Source: Oxalobacter formigenes (GTDB lineage Bacteria; Pseudomonadota; Gammaproteobacteria; Burkholderiales; Burkholderiaceae_D). From it: DNA of 64,000 nt. The translations under genes and the position numbers were made by a program. The stretch spans positions 1 to 64,000 of the forward strand of contig NZ_CP018787.1 of assembly GCF_002127965.1 (NCBI RefSeq), given 5' to 3'. Each line of letters begins with the position of its first letter. The stretch's first letter is position 1. Of this stretch, positions 50,700 through 61,427 are shown one piece after another. The notes beneath the pieces are model-generated. The model saw only the letters and a list, made by a program, of their open reading frames with translations, searched no databases and was not told the origin of the DNA.

Positions 50700-51323
50700 T
50701 TAACGTGAATACAATTCGATGATCAGCGATTCATTGACATCGTTTGCGAATTCGCTACGGTCAGGGATACGTTTGAAAACGCCTTCCATTTTCTTCGAAT
50801 CGACAGATACCCAGTCAGCCATGCCGATCTGTTCTGCCAGAGACAAGGATTCAACGATACGATTCTGTTTTTTGGATTTTTCACGAATCGTGATGACGTC
50901 TTCCGGTTTGACCAGATAAGAAGGGATGTTAACGACCTTGCCATTAACCATCAGGGCCTGATGGCTTACCAGCTGACGGCTTTCAGCACGGGTAGAACCG
51001 AAACCCATACGATAGACGACATTGTCAAGGCGGGATTCAAGCAACTGCATCAGGTTGTCGCCGGTGTTGCCTTTGCGACGTTCAGCTTCAGCGAAATAAC
51101 GACGGAACTGTCTTTCGAGAATGCCATACATGCGTTTGACTTTTTGTTTTTCACGCAACTGGTTACCGTAGTCAGAGGTACGGGCACCCGATTTAGCGCC
51201 ATGTTGGCCGGGTTTGGTATCCAGTTTGCATTTGGAATCCAGAGAACGTCTTGCGCTCTTCAGGAATAAATCTGTGCCTTCACGACGGGAAAGCTTTGCT
51301 TTTGGTCCGATATAGCGTGCCAC
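50700..51323 (-). CDS. rpsD: 30S ribosomal protein S4
   Basis: Primary 16S rRNA-binding protein of 207 residues. The N-terminus [19 protein letters not shown] (19 residues) and the S4 RNA-binding domain ([14 protein letters not shown]) are clear. It has only one cysteine near the N-terminus, so it is the zinc-free form. In E. coli it also represses the alpha operon at rpsM. It is separated from rpsK by 93 bases containing a small hairpin. Confidence 0.97.
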   Translation of the reverse strand: MARYIGPKAKLSRREGTDLFLKSARRSLDSKCKLDTKPGQHGAKSGARTSDYGNQLREKQKVKRMYGILERQFRRYFAEAERRKGNTGDNLMQLLESRLDNVVYRMGFGSTRAESRQLVSHQALMVNGKVVNIPSYLVKPEDVITIREKSKKQNRIVESLSLAEQIGMADWVSVDSKKMEGVFKRIPDRSEFANDVNESLIIELYSR

Positions 51324-51371
51324 AATATTTCCTTTTATTCGTTAATTGACGCCTCGATAATCCAGGCGCAA

Positions 51372-51391
51372 GTCATGCCATGAAGCATGAC
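51372..51391 (-). repeat. small hairpin between rpsK and rpsD
   Basis: GTCATGC, loop of six bases, GCATGAC, in an unusually long (93-base) gap within the alpha operon. No T-run follows. A role in S4 control or mRNA processing is conceivable but unproven. Confidence 0.45.
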
Positions 51392-51416
51392 AGTGGTCTT
51401 CATTTAATTCTGAAAA

Positions 51417-51818
51417 TTAAATACGACGACGTTTTGGAGGACGACAGCCATTGTGTGGAATTGGCGTGATGTCCTGAATCTGGGTAATACGGATTCCCAA
51501 ATTGTTCAGGGCACGAACTGCCGATTCACGACCAGGGCCAGGTCCCTTGATCTTAACTTCCAGAGTTTTGATACCATATTCCTGAGCTACCTTGCCTGCA
51601 GCTTCTGCTGCGACCTGCGCGGCAAATGGAGTGGATTTGCGAGAACCCTTGAAACCTGCTCCACCGGAAGTTGCCCATGTCAAGGCATTGCCCTGGCGAT
51701 CAGTAATGGTGATGATGGTGTTATTAAAGGAAGCATGCACATGTACAACACCTTCTGCAATGTTTCTCTTCACCTTCTTGCGCACGCGAGCTGCTGCACT
51801 ATTTGATGCTTTTGCCAT
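51417..51818 (-). CDS. rpsK: 30S ribosomal protein S11
   Basis: Platform protein of the small subunit, 133 residues. The basic N-tail is followed by [20 protein letters not shown] (20 residues), and the C-terminus is [11 protein letters not shown], whose Asn-Gly is the isoaspartate site known in E. coli S11. It follows rpsM by 24 bases. Confidence 0.97.
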   Translation of the reverse strand: MAKASNSAAARVRKKVKRNIAEGVVHVHASFNNTIITITDRQGNALTWATSGGAGFKGSRKSTPFAAQVAAEAAGKVAQEYGIKTLEVKIKGPGPGRESAVRALNNLGIRITQIQDITPIPHNGCRPPKRRRI

Positions 51819-51842
51819 AAAATTTCCTCGATCCGTCTACTA

Positions 51843-52208
51843 TTATTTCTTCAATGATTGAGCGGCCTTACGTGGACCTTTTCTGGTTCGCGCATTTGTA
51901 CGGGTACGTTGACCTCTGACAGGCAACCCTCTGCGATGACGCAAACCACGATAACAACCCAGGTCCATCAATCGCTTGATGCTCATAGAAACTTCGCGAC
52001 GCAAATCGCCTTCGATTACGAATTTACCGATTTCATCACGGAGTTTTTCGAGATCGTTGTCATCCAAGTCCTTGACTTTCTTGGTTGGATCGACACCAGT
52101 CGCAGCACAAATTTCCTCTGCGCGTGGACGTCCAATACCAAAAATAGCCGTCAGGCCAATGACAATGTGTTGATGGTTGGGAATGTTTACCCCTGCAATA
52201 CGTGCCAT
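51843..52208 (-). CDS. rpsM: 30S ribosomal protein S13
   Basis: Head protein contacting the large subunit and P-site tRNA, 121 residues. [20 protein letters not shown] (20 residues) opens it; the basic tail [14 protein letters not shown] closes it. It is the first ribosomal gene of the alpha segment and follows rpmJ closely (25 bases). No hallmark terminator separates it from the spc segment, so the two parts are probably transcribed together. Confidence 0.97.
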   Translation of the reverse strand: MARIAGVNIPNHQHIVIGLTAIFGIGRPRAEEICAATGVDPTKKVKDLDDNDLEKLRDEIGKFVIEGDLRREVSMSIKRLMDLGCYRGLRHRRGLPVRGQRTRTNARTRKGPRKAAQSLKK

Positions 52209-52233
52209 TCGTTCTGTCCTAAATTGACGTTAA

Positions 52234-52347
52234 TTAACCTTGTCTTTGTTTATGACGTGCTTCCGTGCAAATTACACGAACGACGCCCTTTCTCTTGATG
52301 ATTTTACAGTTGCGGCAAATCCGCTTGACTGATGCCTGAACCTTCAT
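52234..52347 (-). CDS. rpmJ: 50S ribosomal protein L36
   Basis: A 37-residue protein read directly from the minus strand, beginning [20 protein letters not shown] (20 residues) and ending HKQRQG before TAA. It keeps the CxxC...C...H zinc ribbon (CRNC, then Cys in VICTEARH), so it is the zinc-containing paralogue type. It lies between infA and rpsM, as is usual. Confidence 0.96.
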   Translation of the reverse strand: MKVQASVKRICRNCKIIKRKGVVRVICTEARHKQRQG

Positions 52348-52380
52348 TTTTTCCCTCTTTCTTCCAAACTATTGTTTCAG

Positions 52381-52599
52381 TTACTTCGTCCTGAAGACAA
52401 TACGAGCCCTACTTAAATCATAAGGGGTCAATTCGACCGTTACCTTATCTCCCGGGAGAATGCGAATGTAGTTCATCCGCATTTTTCCTGAGATGTGCCC
52501 AAGAACCACATGTCCATTTTCCAGCTTCACGCGAAAAGTCGCATTGGGCAAGTTATCGAGTATCTCGCCCTGCATCTGGATAACGTCATCTTTAGCCAT
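52381..52599 (-). CDS. infA: translation initiation factor IF-1
   Basis: A 72-residue OB-fold protein that binds the 30S A site during initiation. [20 protein letters not shown] (20 residues) and [18 protein letters not shown] are diagnostic. Position between secY and rpmJ inside the ribosomal cluster is typical of betaproteobacteria; in E. coli infA lies elsewhere. Confidence 0.97.
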   Translation of the reverse strand: MAKDDVIQMQGEILDNLPNATFRVKLENGHVVLGHISGKMRMNYIRILPGDKVTVELTPYDLSRARIVFRTK

Positions 52600-52637
52600 A
52601 AAATCCGATTTCTTTTATGTAATTATTAGCGTGGCGG

Positions 52638-53963
52638 TTAGTTGTTGCTCTTGAAATTCGACTTCCGCAGAAGAGAATCATACTGCTGCGACATGACGTA
52701 ATTCTGGATTTGTGCCATGAAGTCCATCGTCACAACAACAATAATCAAGAGAGATGTACCACCAAAGTAAAATGGAACCTGCCAACGCGCCACCAGAAAT
52801 TCTGGCAGTAAACAGACTAATGTAACATAAATCGCGCCTGCAAGTGTCAATCTCATTAAAATTTTGTCGACATATCGTGCTGTTTGTTCTCCCGGACGAA
52901 TACCTGGAATGAAAGCACCGCTCTTTTTCAGGTTGTCGGCCGTTTCACGGCTGTTGAAAACCAGCGCCGTATAGAAAAAACAGAAAAATATGATCGCTGC
53001 AGCATACAAAATCGCATGAACCGGCTCACCTGGTGCCAGAGAAGCGGACAGATCTTTCAGAAAACGGACAAACATGTTATCCGATTCCGAACCGGTGGCA
53101 AACCAGCCGGCAATCGTGGCAGGAAACAAAATAATCGATGAAGCGAAGATCGGTGGAATAACACCGGCCATGTTCACTTTCAAAGGCAGGAAACTGCTTT
53201 GTCCACCGTAAATTTTGTTACCAACCTGACGTTTGGCATAGTTGACCAGAATCCGGCGTTGCCCACTTTCGATATAAACAACCAGATACGTAACCAGAGC
53301 GACAATCACACAGATGATGATAGCTGTCAGTGTGCTCATGGAACCGGTACGAACCAGCTCGATAAGACCACCGATGGCATTTGGCAGACCGGCAGCAATA
53401 CCCGCAAAGATGATCATCGAAATACCGTTTCCAAGACCTCTTTCCGTGATTTGTTCGCCGAGCCACATCAGGAACATGGTACCGGTCACCAGCGTGACAA
53501 CCGCCGTAAACCTGAAAGCCATGCCCGGATCAATCACCAGACCAGGCTGGGATTCGAGTGCCACCGCAATACCAAGTCCCTGGAATGCTGCAAGAACAAG
53601 CGTTCCATAACGGGTGTATTGCGTCATCTTTCTTCTGCCGGCTTCGCCTTCTTTTTTCAATGCATCAATCGCAGGCGATACAATGCCCAGCATCTGCATG
53701 ATAATCGAAGCCGAAATGTACGGCATAATGCCAAGGGCAAAGATCGTAAAACGCGAGAGTGCGCCACCCGAGAACATGTTGAACATGCCGAGGATACCGC
53801 CCTGGTTCTGATTGAACAGCAAGGCAAGCTGTTCAGAATCAATACCAGGAACCGGGATATGCGCACCGATGCGGAATACTACCAATGCTCCCAGCAAAAA
53901 GAATAACCGCCCCCAGGGAAAACCTGCTGTAGCGCCTTTTGCTGAATTTGATGACGTAGCCAA
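52638..53963 (-). CDS. secY: protein translocase subunit SecY
   Basis: Core channel of the Sec translocon, 441 residues with ten membrane helices. Recognisable segments are [13 protein letters not shown] near residue 35, the [13 protein letters not shown] helix, the cytoplasmic loop [20 protein letters not shown] (20 residues) and [15 protein letters not shown]. It follows rplO by 25 bases in the spc segment. FtsY, encoded at 7973, delivers substrates to this channel. Confidence 0.98.
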   Translation of the reverse strand: MATSSNSAKGATAGFPWGRLFFLLGALVVFRIGAHIPVPGIDSEQLALLFNQNQGGILGMFNMFSGGALSRFTIFALGIMPYISASIIMQMLGIVSPAIDALKKEGEAGRRKMTQYTRYGTLVLAAFQGLGIAVALESQPGLVIDPGMAFRFTAVVTLVTGTMFLMWLGEQITERGLGNGISMIIFAGIAAGLPNAIGGLIELVRTGSMSTLTAIIICVIVALVTYLVVYIESGQRRILVNYAKRQVGNKIYGGQSSFLPLKVNMAGVIPPIFASSIILFPATIAGWFATGSESDNMFVRFLKDLSASLAPGEPVHAILYAAAIIFFCFFYTALVFNSRETADNLKKSGAFIPGIRPGEQTARYVDKILMRLTLAGAIYVTLVCLLPEFLVARWQVPFYFGGTSLLIIVVVTMDFMAQIQNYVMSQQYDSLLRKSNFKSNN

Positions 53964-53988
53964 GTGTATACCTCTGTGTATTTATACT

Positions 53989-54420
53989 TTAAGCGACTTT
54001 GCCGCCCTTGCTTTCAATAGCAGCTTTGGCACCTTTGGTAACGGACAAACCGGTCACGTTGACGCTTTTGGTGATTTCGCCAGAAAGAATAACCTTGACG
54101 TTCTTGGCCAATACAGGAACAAGACCAGCCTGTTTCAATACCAGCAAATCGACATCGGCAACACCCAGGTTTTCCAGATCGGACAAGCGAATTTCAGCGC
54201 GAGTCAGAGCCAGCGGGGATTTGAAGCCACGTTTTGGCAGACGACGTTGCAAAGGCATCTGACCGCCTTCGAAACCAACGCGATGAAAACCGCCCGCCCT
54301 GGATTTCTGACCCTTGTGGCCGCGGCCAGCTGTCTTGCCCAGACCGGAACCAATACCACGTCCAACTCTACGTTTTGCCTGTTTTGCGCCAAAAGCAGGT
54401 TGCAAATTATTTAAGTTCAT
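53989..54420 (-). CDS. rplO: 50S ribosomal protein L15
   Basis: A 143-residue protein with the Gly/Arg-rich N-terminus [20 protein letters not shown] (20 residues) and [17 protein letters not shown]. It precedes secY and follows rpmD by 24 bases. Confidence 0.97.
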   Translation of the reverse strand: MNLNNLQPAFGAKQAKRRVGRGIGSGLGKTAGRGHKGQKSRAGGFHRVGFEGGQMPLQRRLPKRGFKSPLALTRAEIRLSDLENLGVADVDLLVLKQAGLVPVLAKNVKVILSGEITKSVNVTGLSVTKGAKAAIESKGGKVA

Positions 54421-54444
54421 AATTCATCCTGTTAGCAGTCTCTA

Positions 54445-54624
54445 TCAAGCAACGACTTGAACGAGATACGATACTTTTTTAATCATTCCACGAACTGCAG
54501 GGGTATCCTCCAGCGTGGAAACGGAGTTCATTCGGCGAAGACCGAGACCGCGAACCGTATCACGATGTGATTTCTGGGTTCCGATCAGGCTCTTGACCAA
54601 TTTCACTGTAATTTGATTAGACAT
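54445..54624 (-). CDS. rpmD: 50S ribosomal protein L30
   Basis: A 59-residue protein too short for simple ORF listing, read from the minus strand: it starts [20 protein letters not shown] (20 residues), contains [12 protein letters not shown] and ends in TGA. The length and motifs match bacterial L30. It lies between rpsE (11 bases) and rplO. Confidence 0.96.
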   Translation of the reverse strand: MSNQITVKLVKSLIGTQKSHRDTVRGLGLRRMNSVSTLEDTPAVRGMIKKVSYLVQVVA

Positions 54625-54635
54625 AATCGATCACC

Positions 54636-55154
54636 TTATCCAATGATTTCTTCAACTGATTTGCCACGTTTGGCAGCGATATCAGCAGGAGTATTCATCG
54701 AAGCCAGGGCGTTTAGCGTTGCCCTGACCATGTTGTATGGATTGCTTGAGCCGAAAGACTTGGCCACAACGTTGGTAACACCCATTACGTCGAAAATAGC
54801 GCGCATTGCACCGCCAGCGATCACACCGGTACCTTGCTTGGCCGGATTCAACATCACTTTGGACGCACCATGCTTGCCGATAATGGTGTGTTGCAGAGTA
54901 CCGTCCTTCAACGATACCTTGATCATGTTGCGACGGGCTTCTTCCATTGCTTTTTGCACGGCAACAGGAACTTCTTTTGCCTTGCCCTTGCCCATACCGA
55001 TACGACCATCACCGTCACCGACAACCGTCAAGGCCGCAAAACCCATAATACGACCACCTTTGACGACCTTGGTTACGCGGTTGATTGCGATCATTTTTTC
55101 ACGCAATCCGTCATCCGGACGATCACCCTGTGTCTTTTGTTGCATTTTTGCCAT
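54636..55154 (-). CDS. rpsE: 30S ribosomal protein S5
   Basis: A 172-residue decoding-site protein. The S5 signature is [19 protein letters not shown] (19 residues), followed by [14 protein letters not shown] and later [15 protein letters not shown]-like [14 protein letters not shown]. It is 10 bases from rplR. Confidence 0.97.
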   Translation of the reverse strand: MAKMQQKTQGDRPDDGLREKMIAINRVTKVVKGGRIMGFAALTVVGDGDGRIGMGKGKAKEVPVAVQKAMEEARRNMIKVSLKDGTLQHTIIGKHGASKVMLNPAKQGTGVIAGGAMRAIFDVMGVTNVVAKSFGSSNPYNMVRATLNALASMNTPADIAAKRGKSVEEIIG

Positions 55155-55164
55155 GGTTATATCC

Positions 55165-55524
55165 TTAGAACTTCAGACCTGCTTCGCGAGCAGCTTCAGC
55201 CAATGCTTTGACACGGCCGTGATAACGAAAACCGGAACGATCGAAAGCAACTTCAGTTACTCCAGCCTGCAGAGCCTTTTCAGCTACCCTCTTTCCGACG
55301 AGCGTTGCAGCAGCGACGTTACCGCCGTTTTTACCATCCAGCTGCTGACGAATATCGGCTTCCAGTGTTGAAGAAGAAGCCAGTATTTTTGCATCTGGTC
55401 CAATAACATTTGCATAAATATGCAAATTGGTACGATGCACCGACAAGCGAGTTGCTTTCAAAACAGCAATCTTGGCTCGAGTCTGACGTCCGCGGCGCAA
55501 ACGTGATTGTTTCTTGTTCATCAA
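55165..55524 (-). CDS. rplR: 50S ribosomal protein L18
   Basis: A 119-residue 5S rRNA-binding protein with a basic N-tail, [16 protein letters not shown] in the core and [20 protein letters not shown] (20 residues) at the C-terminus. It follows rplF closely. Confidence 0.97.
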   Translation of the reverse strand: MMNKKQSRLRRGRQTRAKIAVLKATRLSVHRTNLHIYANVIGPDAKILASSSTLEADIRQQLDGKNGGNVAAATLVGKRVAEKALQAGVTEVAFDRSGFRYHGRVKALAEAAREAGLKF

Positions 55525-55533
55525 TCGCCCCTA

Positions 55534-56067
55534 TTACTTCTTCTTAGTTTCTTTGATCTTAACGACTTCTTCTACATAGCGAACACCCTTGCCTTTATAA
55601 GGTTCAGGTTTACGATATGCACGAACATCAGCCGCTACCTGTCCGACCATATGCTTGTCGACGCCCTTGATCACGATTTCAGTCTGCGAAGGCGTTTCAC
55701 ATTTGACGCCAGCAGGCATCTGGTGAACGACAGGATGAGAAAAACCAAGAGCCATGTTCAATTTGTCGCCCTGAGCCTGTGCGCGAAAACCCACGCCGAT
55801 CAGGTTCAGACGTTTTTCAAACCCCTTGGAAACACCGGTAACCATGTTGTTCAACAGTGCACGGGTGGTACCCCACATCGCTGCAGCTTCACGGGAATCG
55901 TTGGCTGCTTCGACTTTCAGGGATTTGTCTTCCTGTTTTACTACAACGAGATCTGAAAGATCGCGTGACAAAGAGCCCAAAGGTCCCTTGACGGTAATCT
56001 GGCCATTTGCAATGGTTGCGGTTGTACCATCAGGAATCGCAATCGGCATTTTTCCAACTCTAGACAT
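55534..56067 (-). CDS. rplF: 50S ribosomal protein L6
   Basis: A 177-residue protein made of two similar domains. [14 protein letters not shown] opens it; the C-terminal signature [16 protein letters not shown] is present. It is placed between rpsH and rplR with about 10-base gaps. Confidence 0.97.
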   Translation of the reverse strand: MSRVGKMPIAIPDGTTATIANGQITVKGPLGSLSRDLSDLVVVKQEDKSLKVEAANDSREAAAMWGTTRALLNNMVTGVSKGFEKRLNLIGVGFRAQAQGDKLNMALGFSHPVVHQMPAGVKCETPSQTEIVIKGVDKHMVGQVAADVRAYRKPEPYKGKGVRYVEEVVKIKETKKK

Positions 56068-56077
56068 GCTTCACTCC

Positions 56078-56473
56078 TTAGGCAACATAGCAAAGAACTT
56101 CGCCACCGACTCCCGTTGCTCTCGCTTTACGATCAGTCATGACACCCTTTGGCGTAGAGACGATAGCAACACCCAAACCGTTCATGACGCTAGGGAGATC
56201 GTCACGCCCCTTGTAAATACGAAGACCAGGGCGGGAAACGCGTTCCAGTCTTTCGATAACAGGACGGCCAACATAATATTTCAGTGCGATGTTGAGTTCA
56301 GCCTTGCCAGCTTCTTCCTTGACATCGAAAGAATCGATATAACCTTCATCTTTCAATACAGTAGCGATTGCCACCTTGACCTTGGAAGACGGCATGCTTA
56401 CCGCACTCTTTTTAACTTGCTGCGCATTTCGGATGCGAGTCAGCATATCTGCGATAGGATCGCTCATACTCAT
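56078..56473 (-). CDS. rpsH: 30S ribosomal protein S8
   Basis: A 131-residue primary 16S-binding protein: [16 protein letters not shown] at the start and [20 protein letters not shown] (20 residues) at the end. In E. coli it represses the spc operon by binding mRNA near rplX-rplE. Confidence 0.97.
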   Translation of the reverse strand: MSMSDPIADMLTRIRNAQQVKKSAVSMPSSKVKVAIATVLKDEGYIDSFDVKEEAGKAELNIALKYYVGRPVIERLERVSRPGLRIYKGRDDLPSVMNGLGVAIVSTPKGVMTDRKARATGVGGEVLCYVA

Positions 56474-56487
56474 AACTATTCCTCCTG

Positions 56488-56793
56488 CTACCAGCTAGCT
56501 TTGGTGATTCCGGGAATTTCGCCATTCATGGCGTATTCCCTCAGTTTGGTACGACCCAAACCGAATTTACGATAGGTACCGCGCGGACGACCAGTCAACG
56601 CGCAACGGTTACGTTGACGTGTTGGGTTGGCGTTACGAGGCAGCGCCTGCAATTTCAAACGAGCTTCAAAACGTTCTTCTTCAGATTTGCTTTGATCGTC
56701 GATAATAGCTTTGAGCTCAGCGCGTTTGCCTGCGTATTTCTTCACAAGCGTAGCGCGTTTCAATTCACGATTAATTAATGCCAGTTTTGCCAT
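56488..56793 (-). CDS. rpsN: 30S ribosomal protein S14
   Basis: I start it at [13 protein letters not shown] (56793), giving 101 residues; the longer frame is unsupported. This is the long zinc-free S14 type: [20 protein letters not shown] (20 residues) has one cysteine and no CxxC pairs. It follows rplE by seven bases. Confidence 0.97.
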   Translation of the reverse strand: MAKLALINRELKRATLVKKYAGKRAELKAIIDDQSKSEEERFEARLKLQALPRNANPTRQRNRCALTGRPRGTYRKFGLGRTKLREYAMNGEIPGITKASW

Positions 56794-56800
56794 GGCTATC

Positions 56801-57340
56801 TCAATTTCTAAACGGAAATTTAAATGCGGAGAGAAGTGCTTTGGACTCCTCATCGGTCTTAGCTGTTGTGGTAATGCTGATATTCAAACCACGCAGAGCA
56901 TCGATTTTTTCATATTCGATTTCAGGGAATATAATCTGCTCTTTAATGCCAAGATTGTAGTTACCTCTGCCGTCAAAGGAACGACCGTTAACTCCACGGA
57001 AGTCTCTGACGCGCGGCAAGGCGATCGTAACCAGACGATCTAAAAACTCATACATTTTTGCGCCACGCAGAGTAACCATGCAGCCAATTGGATAACCATC
57101 ACGAATCTTGAAACCCGCAATAGATTTGCGCGCTTTGGTTACAACTGGTTTCTGACCGGCAATCTTGCCCAGATCACCAGTTGCGTGGTCGATAACTTTT
57201 TTGTCAGCAACAGCTTCCGACAACCCCATATTCAAGGTGATCTTGGTAATGCGAGGAACTTCCATCGCAGACTTGTAGGAAAATTTTGCCATCAGATCGG
57301 CAACCACTTTTTCCTTATAAAATTCCTGTAGACGCGCCAT
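56801..57340 (-). CDS. rplE: 50S ribosomal protein L5
   Basis: A 179-residue 5S-binding protein of the central protuberance. [26 protein letters not shown] and the C-terminal [20 protein letters not shown] (20 residues) are characteristic. It begins two bases after rplX. Confidence 0.97.
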   Translation of the reverse strand: MARLQEFYKEKVVADLMAKFSYKSAMEVPRITKITLNMGLSEAVADKKVIDHATGDLGKIAGQKPVVTKARKSIAGFKIRDGYPIGCMVTLRGAKMYEFLDRLVTIALPRVRDFRGVNGRSFDGRGNYNLGIKEQIIFPEIEYEKIDALRGLNISITTTAKTDEESKALLSAFKFPFRN

Positions 57341-57342
57341 AA

Positions 57343-57657
57343 TTATTTAGCCCCGACAACTTCACCATTCGATTTAAAGACGCGAACTTTTTTACCATCC
57401 ACTTCTTTAAAACCCACGCGATCAGCTTTACCTGTTTTTTCGTTGTACAAAGCAACGTTGGAAACATGGATAGGCATCAGCTTGTCAACGATACCACCTG
57501 TCGCACCCGTCATTGGATTTGGCTTGGTCGTTTTTTTGGCAACGTTCACGCCAGCAACAACAACCCTGTCTTCAAGACATTGTTGCACCGCTCCACGCTT
57601 GCCCTTGTCCTTGCCAACCAGGACAATCACTTCGTCGCCTTTACGTATTTTGTTCAT
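57343..57657 (-). CDS. rplX: 50S ribosomal protein L24
   Basis: A 104-residue assembly-initiator protein with an N-terminal KOW motif ([17 protein letters not shown]). I use ATG 57657 with the ribosome site AAGGGGA; ten upstream in-frame codons are not likely coding. It lies between rplN and rplE. Confidence 0.97.
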   Translation of the reverse strand: MNKIRKGDEVIVLVGKDKGKRGAVQQCLEDRVVVAGVNVAKKTTKPNPMTGATGGIVDKLMPIHVSNVALYNEKTGKADRVGFKEVDGKKVRVFKSNGEVVGAK

Positions 57658-57667
57658 AAAGATCCCC

Positions 57668-58036
57668 TTACAATACTTCTGGCGCAAGTGAAACGATTTT
57701 CATAAATCTTTCAGTACGCAACTCACGAGTTACCGGCCCGAAAATACGGGTACCGATTGGCTCCAATTTACTGTTGAGCAAAACTGCAGCGCCTTCGTCG
57801 AATTTAACCAGCGAACCATCCTGACGACGAACGCCCTTGGCAGTGCGCACGACAACAGCATTGTAAATTTCGCCTTTTTTAACTCTTCCACGCGGAGCAG
57901 CACTCTTGACCGTTACCTTAATGATGTCACCGATCTGAGCATAACGACGCTTGGAACCACCAAGCACCTTGATGCAAAGAACTTCTCTGGCACCAGTATT
58001 GTCGGCCACTTTTAAACGACTTTCAGTCTGAATCAT
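57668..58036 (-). CDS. rplN: 50S ribosomal protein L14
   Basis: A 122-residue protein at the subunit interface. [20 protein letters not shown] (20 residues) and [17 protein letters not shown] identify it. It is separated from rpsQ by 183 bases, the longest gap in the ribosomal cluster; in E. coli the spc promoter lies at this junction. Confidence 0.97.
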   Translation of the reverse strand: MIQTESRLKVADNTGAREVLCIKVLGGSKRRYAQIGDIIKVTVKSAAPRGRVKKGEIYNAVVVRTAKGVRRQDGSLVKFDEGAAVLLNSKLEPIGTRIFGPVTRELRTERFMKIVSLAPEVL

Positions 58037-58219
58037 AATTTTTCTTTCCCAACTTAATTCACCAAAATCCTGGCGATCAGTCTTGGTCCTGCCAGCTGCA
58101 AGGTTTGCAACTGATTAGGTGCGTGATATATAAGAACTTCGCATCAATCCGCAAATAATGCATGAGGATGATGCGAAGTGTTGGATTATTGCATTAACAC
58201 AGGGCAAATGCAATCTTTT
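58037..58219 (-). promoter_or_regulatory. rpsQ-rplN intergenic region with hairpins
   Basis: A 183-base gap holding an 11-bp inverted repeat: ACTTCGCATCA (58136-58146) and TGATGCGAAGT (58169-58179), with a 22-base loop. A smaller imperfect hairpin lies at 58093-58113 (CAGCTGCAA, then TTGCAACTG). No clear sigma-70 promoter was found, though TATATC/TTATAT-like -10 sequences occur near 58125-58133. Position matches the spc operon promoter region of E. coli. Confidence 0.55.
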
Positions 58220-58492
58220 TTATATAGTTTGTGCAACCTGGACAACTTTGGTAAGGACCCAAGATTTATTTTTAGAAATTGGACGACCCTCCTGAATTTC
58301 AACGGTATCGCCAATTTTTGCCTGGTTGGTTTCGTCATGTGCCAGATATTTTTTCGAGCGACGAATAATTTTTCCATACAAAGGATGTTTTACTCGACGT
58401 TCAATCAAGACAGAAACTGTCTTGTCCATCTTGTCGGACACAACTTTACCAGTCAGAGTGCGTTTCAACGCGGACTTTTCCTGATCGCTCAT
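58220..58492 (-). CDS. rpsQ: 30S ribosomal protein S17
   Basis: A 90-residue OB-fold 16S-binding protein: [20 protein letters not shown] (20 residues) and [19 protein letters not shown] are diagnostic. Its start overlaps the rpmC stop in a TAATG junction, indicating coupling. A long gap to rplN follows. Confidence 0.97.
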   Translation of the reverse strand: MSDQEKSALKRTLTGKVVSDKMDKTVSVLIERRVKHPLYGKIIRRSKKYLAHDETNQAKIGDTVEIQEGRPISKNKSWVLTKVVQVAQTI

Positions 58493-58683
58493 TATTCTTT
58501 ACCTTTAGAATTCATGACTGTCTTAACCCGGGCAATATCTCTTCTCACTTTTTTAAGTTGAGCAGTATTGTTCAGTTGCTGGGTTGCAATTTGCATGCGC
58601 AGACCAAATTGGGCTTTCAAAAGATCATTCAACTCAGTTTTCAACTCAGCCTGGTCTTTGGAACGCAGTTCGGATGCTTTCAT
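58492..58683 (-). CDS. rpmC: 50S ribosomal protein L29
   Basis: A 63-residue helical protein near the polypeptide exit tunnel: [20 protein letters not shown] (20 residues) and [14 protein letters not shown]. It overlaps rpsQ by one base and follows rplP by 11 bases. Confidence 0.97.
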   Translation of the reverse strand: MKASELRSKDQAELKTELNDLLKAQFGLRMQIATQQLNNTAQLKKVRRDIARVKTVMNSKGKE

Positions 58684-58694
58684 ATTAACTCCTC

Positions 58695-59114
58695 TTATTG
58701 GCCAATCTGACGGGTAACGAATACCGTCTGCAGTGGCAATTTGGCAGCAGCCAGACGGAACGCTTCACGAGCCAGCGCTTCATCCACTCCGTCCATTTCA
58801 TAAAGAACTTTACCAGGTCTGATTTCGGCAACGTAGTATTCCGGATTACCTTTACCGCTACCCATACGAACTTCAGCCGGTTTTTCAGAAATTGGCTTGT
58901 CCGGGAAAACGCGGATCCAGATACGACCACCCCTCTTGATGTGACGGGTCATCGCACGACGTGCAGCTTCAATCTGGCGAGCCGTAATACGACCCCTTCC
59001 AACTGCTTTCAGGCCGAAGTCGCCGAAAGATACCTTGGTACCTCTTTCATGAGAAATACCGGTATTGCGACCCTTCTGCTCTTTTCTATATTTTCTACGT
59101 GATGGTTGCAACAT
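58695..59114 (-). CDS. rplP: 50S ribosomal protein L16
   Basis: A 139-residue protein near the A site. [17 protein letters not shown] opens it and [20 protein letters not shown] (20 residues) is the core signature; [20 protein letters not shown] (20 residues) contains the conserved Arg/Lys turn. It lies two bases after rpsC. Confidence 0.97.
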   Translation of the reverse strand: MLQPSRRKYRKEQKGRNTGISHERGTKVSFGDFGLKAVGRGRITARQIEAARRAMTRHIKRGGRIWIRVFPDKPISEKPAEVRMGSGKGNPEYYVAEIRPGKVLYEMDGVDEALAREAFRLAAAKLPLQTVFVTRQIGQ

Positions 59115-59116
59115 AA

Positions 59117-59965
59117 TTATTCTCCTGCTGTTTCAACCGACGAAGCGTCAGTCGCTGTTGCAGCATTGTCAGCTTTTTTCGCACGAACCCGTTTTGCGCC
59201 TGCCGAAGGGGCTTCAGAAGCAGCACCGTCAGCTTTTTTGACACGCTGTCTTCCGCCTGGACGGCCGTCTTCACGACGTGGGCCACGGCGTTTCTTGTCT
59301 TCTTCAGCCGGAGCTTCAATCTTTGGAGCTTCACCGTTTTCCAGACGATCACCCTTGTAAACCCAGACCTTGACGCCGATGATACCGTACGTGGTTTGCG
59401 CTTCGGAGAAACCGTAGTCGATATCGGCACGCAGAGTATGCAGAGGCACACGGCCTTCGCGATACCACTCCTTGCGGGCGATTTCGATACCGTTCAAACG
59501 ACCGGAAGACATGATCTTGATACCGACAGCACCCAGACGCATGGCATTTTGCATGGCGCGTCTCATGGCGCGACGGAACATAATGCGTTTTTCGAGCTGC
59601 TGTGTGATCGAGTCAGCGATCAGCTGGGCATGAATTTCAGGTTTGCGAACTTCTTCGATATTGACATGTACCGGTACGCCCATGATTTTGGACAAATCGG
59701 ATTTCAATACTTCAATATCCTCACCTTTTTTACCGATAACGACACCTGGACGCGAGCTGTAAATGGTAAAGCGTGCGTTTTTGGCCGGACGTTCGATAAC
59801 GACCTGACCGACGGATGCGTTTTTCAGTTTTTTCTTCAGATAAGCACGTGCTTTCAGATCTTCGTTCAACATGCCGGCAAAGTTGGTATTGCCTGCATAC
59901 CAGCGAGAAGACCAGTTACGAGCTACTGCCAGACGGAAACCTGTTGGATGTATCTTTTGTCCCAT
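59117..59965 (-). CDS. rpsC: 30S ribosomal protein S3
   Basis: Head protein at the mRNA entry tunnel, with helicase-like activity shared with S4/S5. The KH domain ([17 protein letters not shown]) and C-terminal [16 protein letters not shown]-type segment ([20 protein letters not shown], 20 residues) are present. The 282-residue length exceeds E. coli S3 by about 50 because of a charged, Ala/Lys-rich disordered tail (about 215-282). Confidence 0.96.
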   Translation of the reverse strand: MGQKIHPTGFRLAVARNWSSRWYAGNTNFAGMLNEDLKARAYLKKKLKNASVGQVVIERPAKNARFTIYSSRPGVVIGKKGEDIEVLKSDLSKIMGVPVHVNIEEVRKPEIHAQLIADSITQQLEKRIMFRRAMRRAMQNAMRLGAVGIKIMSSGRLNGIEIARKEWYREGRVPLHTLRADIDYGFSEAQTTYGIIGVKVWVYKGDRLENGEAPKIEAPAEEDKKRRGPRREDGRPGGRQRVKKADGAASEAPSAGAKRVRAKKADNAATATDASSVETAGE

Positions 59966-59975
59966 CGTGACCCCC

Positions 59976-60308
59976 TTAATTACCGACAGTCACATAAATG
60001 TGACATGTTTGTTTAGAAATACGGTCACCCCGTCCTTTTGCACGAGCCGAGTAACGTTTCATAAAAGTTCCTTTTTCGACGTAAATCGAAGAAACTTTCA
60101 ATTCATCAATATCAGCACCGTCATTATGTTCGGCATTGGCAATTGCAGATTCCAATACCTGTTTGATAATGACAGCAGCTTTTTTTGGTGTGAAAGCCAA
60201 AATATCAAGCGCCTGATCAACTTTTTTGCCACGAATCAGATCGGCAACCAGACGACCTTTTTGCGCTGATAAATGCACACCACGAAGAGAAGCTTTAGTT
60301 TCCATCAT
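59976..60308 (-). CDS. rplV: 50S ribosomal protein L22
   Basis: A 110-residue protein lining the exit tunnel with its beta-hairpin: [20 protein letters not shown] (20 residues) and the C-terminal [18 protein letters not shown]. It follows rpsS by five bases. Confidence 0.97.
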   Translation of the reverse strand: MMETKASLRGVHLSAQKGRLVADLIRGKKVDQALDILAFTPKKAAVIIKQVLESAIANAEHNDGADIDELKVSSIYVEKGTFMKRYSARAKGRGDRISKQTCHIYVTVGN

Positions 60309-60313
60309 TGGTC

Positions 60314-60589
60314 CTATTTCTTAGCTTTTTTATCGGCGGCATGACCCTTGAAAGTTCTGGTCAATGCAAATTCGCCCAACTTGTGACCAACCATATTTTC
60401 GGAAATATAGACGGGGACGTGTTGTTTGCCGTTATGAACGGCAATTGTCAACCCGATAAAATCCGGCATAATTGTTGACCGACGAGACCATGTTTTAATT
60501 GGCCGTTTATCCTTGGATGCCTGTGCGGCTTCAACCTTGTTTACCAAGTGAGCATCGCAAAAAGGTCCTTTTTTCAACGAACGTGTCAT
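60314..60589 (-). CDS. rpsS: 30S ribosomal protein S19
   Basis: A 91-residue head protein: [20 protein letters not shown] (20 residues) and the signature [20 protein letters not shown] (20 residues). It follows rplB by 10 bases. Confidence 0.97.
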   Translation of the reverse strand: MTRSLKKGPFCDAHLVNKVEAAQASKDKRPIKTWSRRSTIMPDFIGLTIAVHNGKQHVPVYISENMVGHKLGEFALTRTFKGHAADKKAKK

Positions 60590-60599
60590 ATGCTACCCC

Positions 60600-61427
60600 T
60601 TATTTCTTATTGCGGCGCGAAACGATCATCGAAGTCGTACGCTTGTTACTACGCGTTTTCAGACCCTTAGTCTTCTGACCCCAAGGCGTTACTGGATGAC
60701 GTCCACCGGATGTTCTGCCTTCACCACCACCATGCGGGTGATCGACCGGATTCATAACAACACCACGAACGGTAGGACGAATACCACGCCAGCGCGTTGC
60801 ACCCGCTTTACCCAATTTACGCAGATTCTGTTCGGAATTGCCGACTTCGCCAACGGTGGCACGGCATTCGATGTGCACACGGCGAACTTCACCGGAACGC
60901 AGACGAATCTGTGCGTAAGAACCTTCACGAGCCATCAGAACGACTGCAGCACCTGCCGTACGCGCCATTTGCGCACCTTTGCCCGGCAGCATTTCGATAC
61001 AGTGCAATGTGGTACCAACCGGAATGTTGCGCAATGGCAGGCAATTGCCAGCCTTGATCGGTGCTTCGGAACCATTCATGACCTGGTCACCAACGGACAA
61101 TCCTCTTGGAGCCAGAATGTAACGGCGTTCACCATCTGCATAACAGAGCAATGCAATGTTTGCGGTACGGTTTGGATCGTATTCAATACGTTCGACCTTG
61201 GCAACGATGCCATCTTTGTTGCGAACGAAATCGATTACACGATAATGCTGCTTGTGACCACCACCCAGATGACGGGTTGTGATATGTCCGTTGTTGTTAC
61301 GGCCAGCACTTTTGGATTTCTTTTCAATCAGAGCAGGTAAAGGACGACCTTTGTAAAGATCAGGATTTACCAGCTTGACCATTCCCCGACGTGCAGGAGA
61401 AGTCGGCTTGACTTTAACGAGAGCCAT
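60600..61427 (-). CDS. rplB: 50S ribosomal protein L2
   Basis: A 275-residue 23S-binding protein required near the peptidyl-transferase centre. [20 protein letters not shown] (20 residues) contains the conserved histidine important for activity. Its start overlaps the rplW stop by one base (TAATG). Confidence 0.97.
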   Translation of the reverse strand: MALVKVKPTSPARRGMVKLVNPDLYKGRPLPALIEKKSKSAGRNNNGHITTRHLGGGHKQHYRVIDFVRNKDGIVAKVERIEYDPNRTANIALLCYADGERRYILAPRGLSVGDQVMNGSEAPIKAGNCLPLRNIPVGTTLHCIEMLPGKGAQMARTAGAAVVLMAREGSYAQIRLRSGEVRRVHIECRATVGEVGNSEQNLRKLGKAGATRWRGIRPTVRGVVMNPVDHPHGGGEGRTSGGRHPVTPWGQKTKGLKTRSNKRTTSMIVSRRNKK

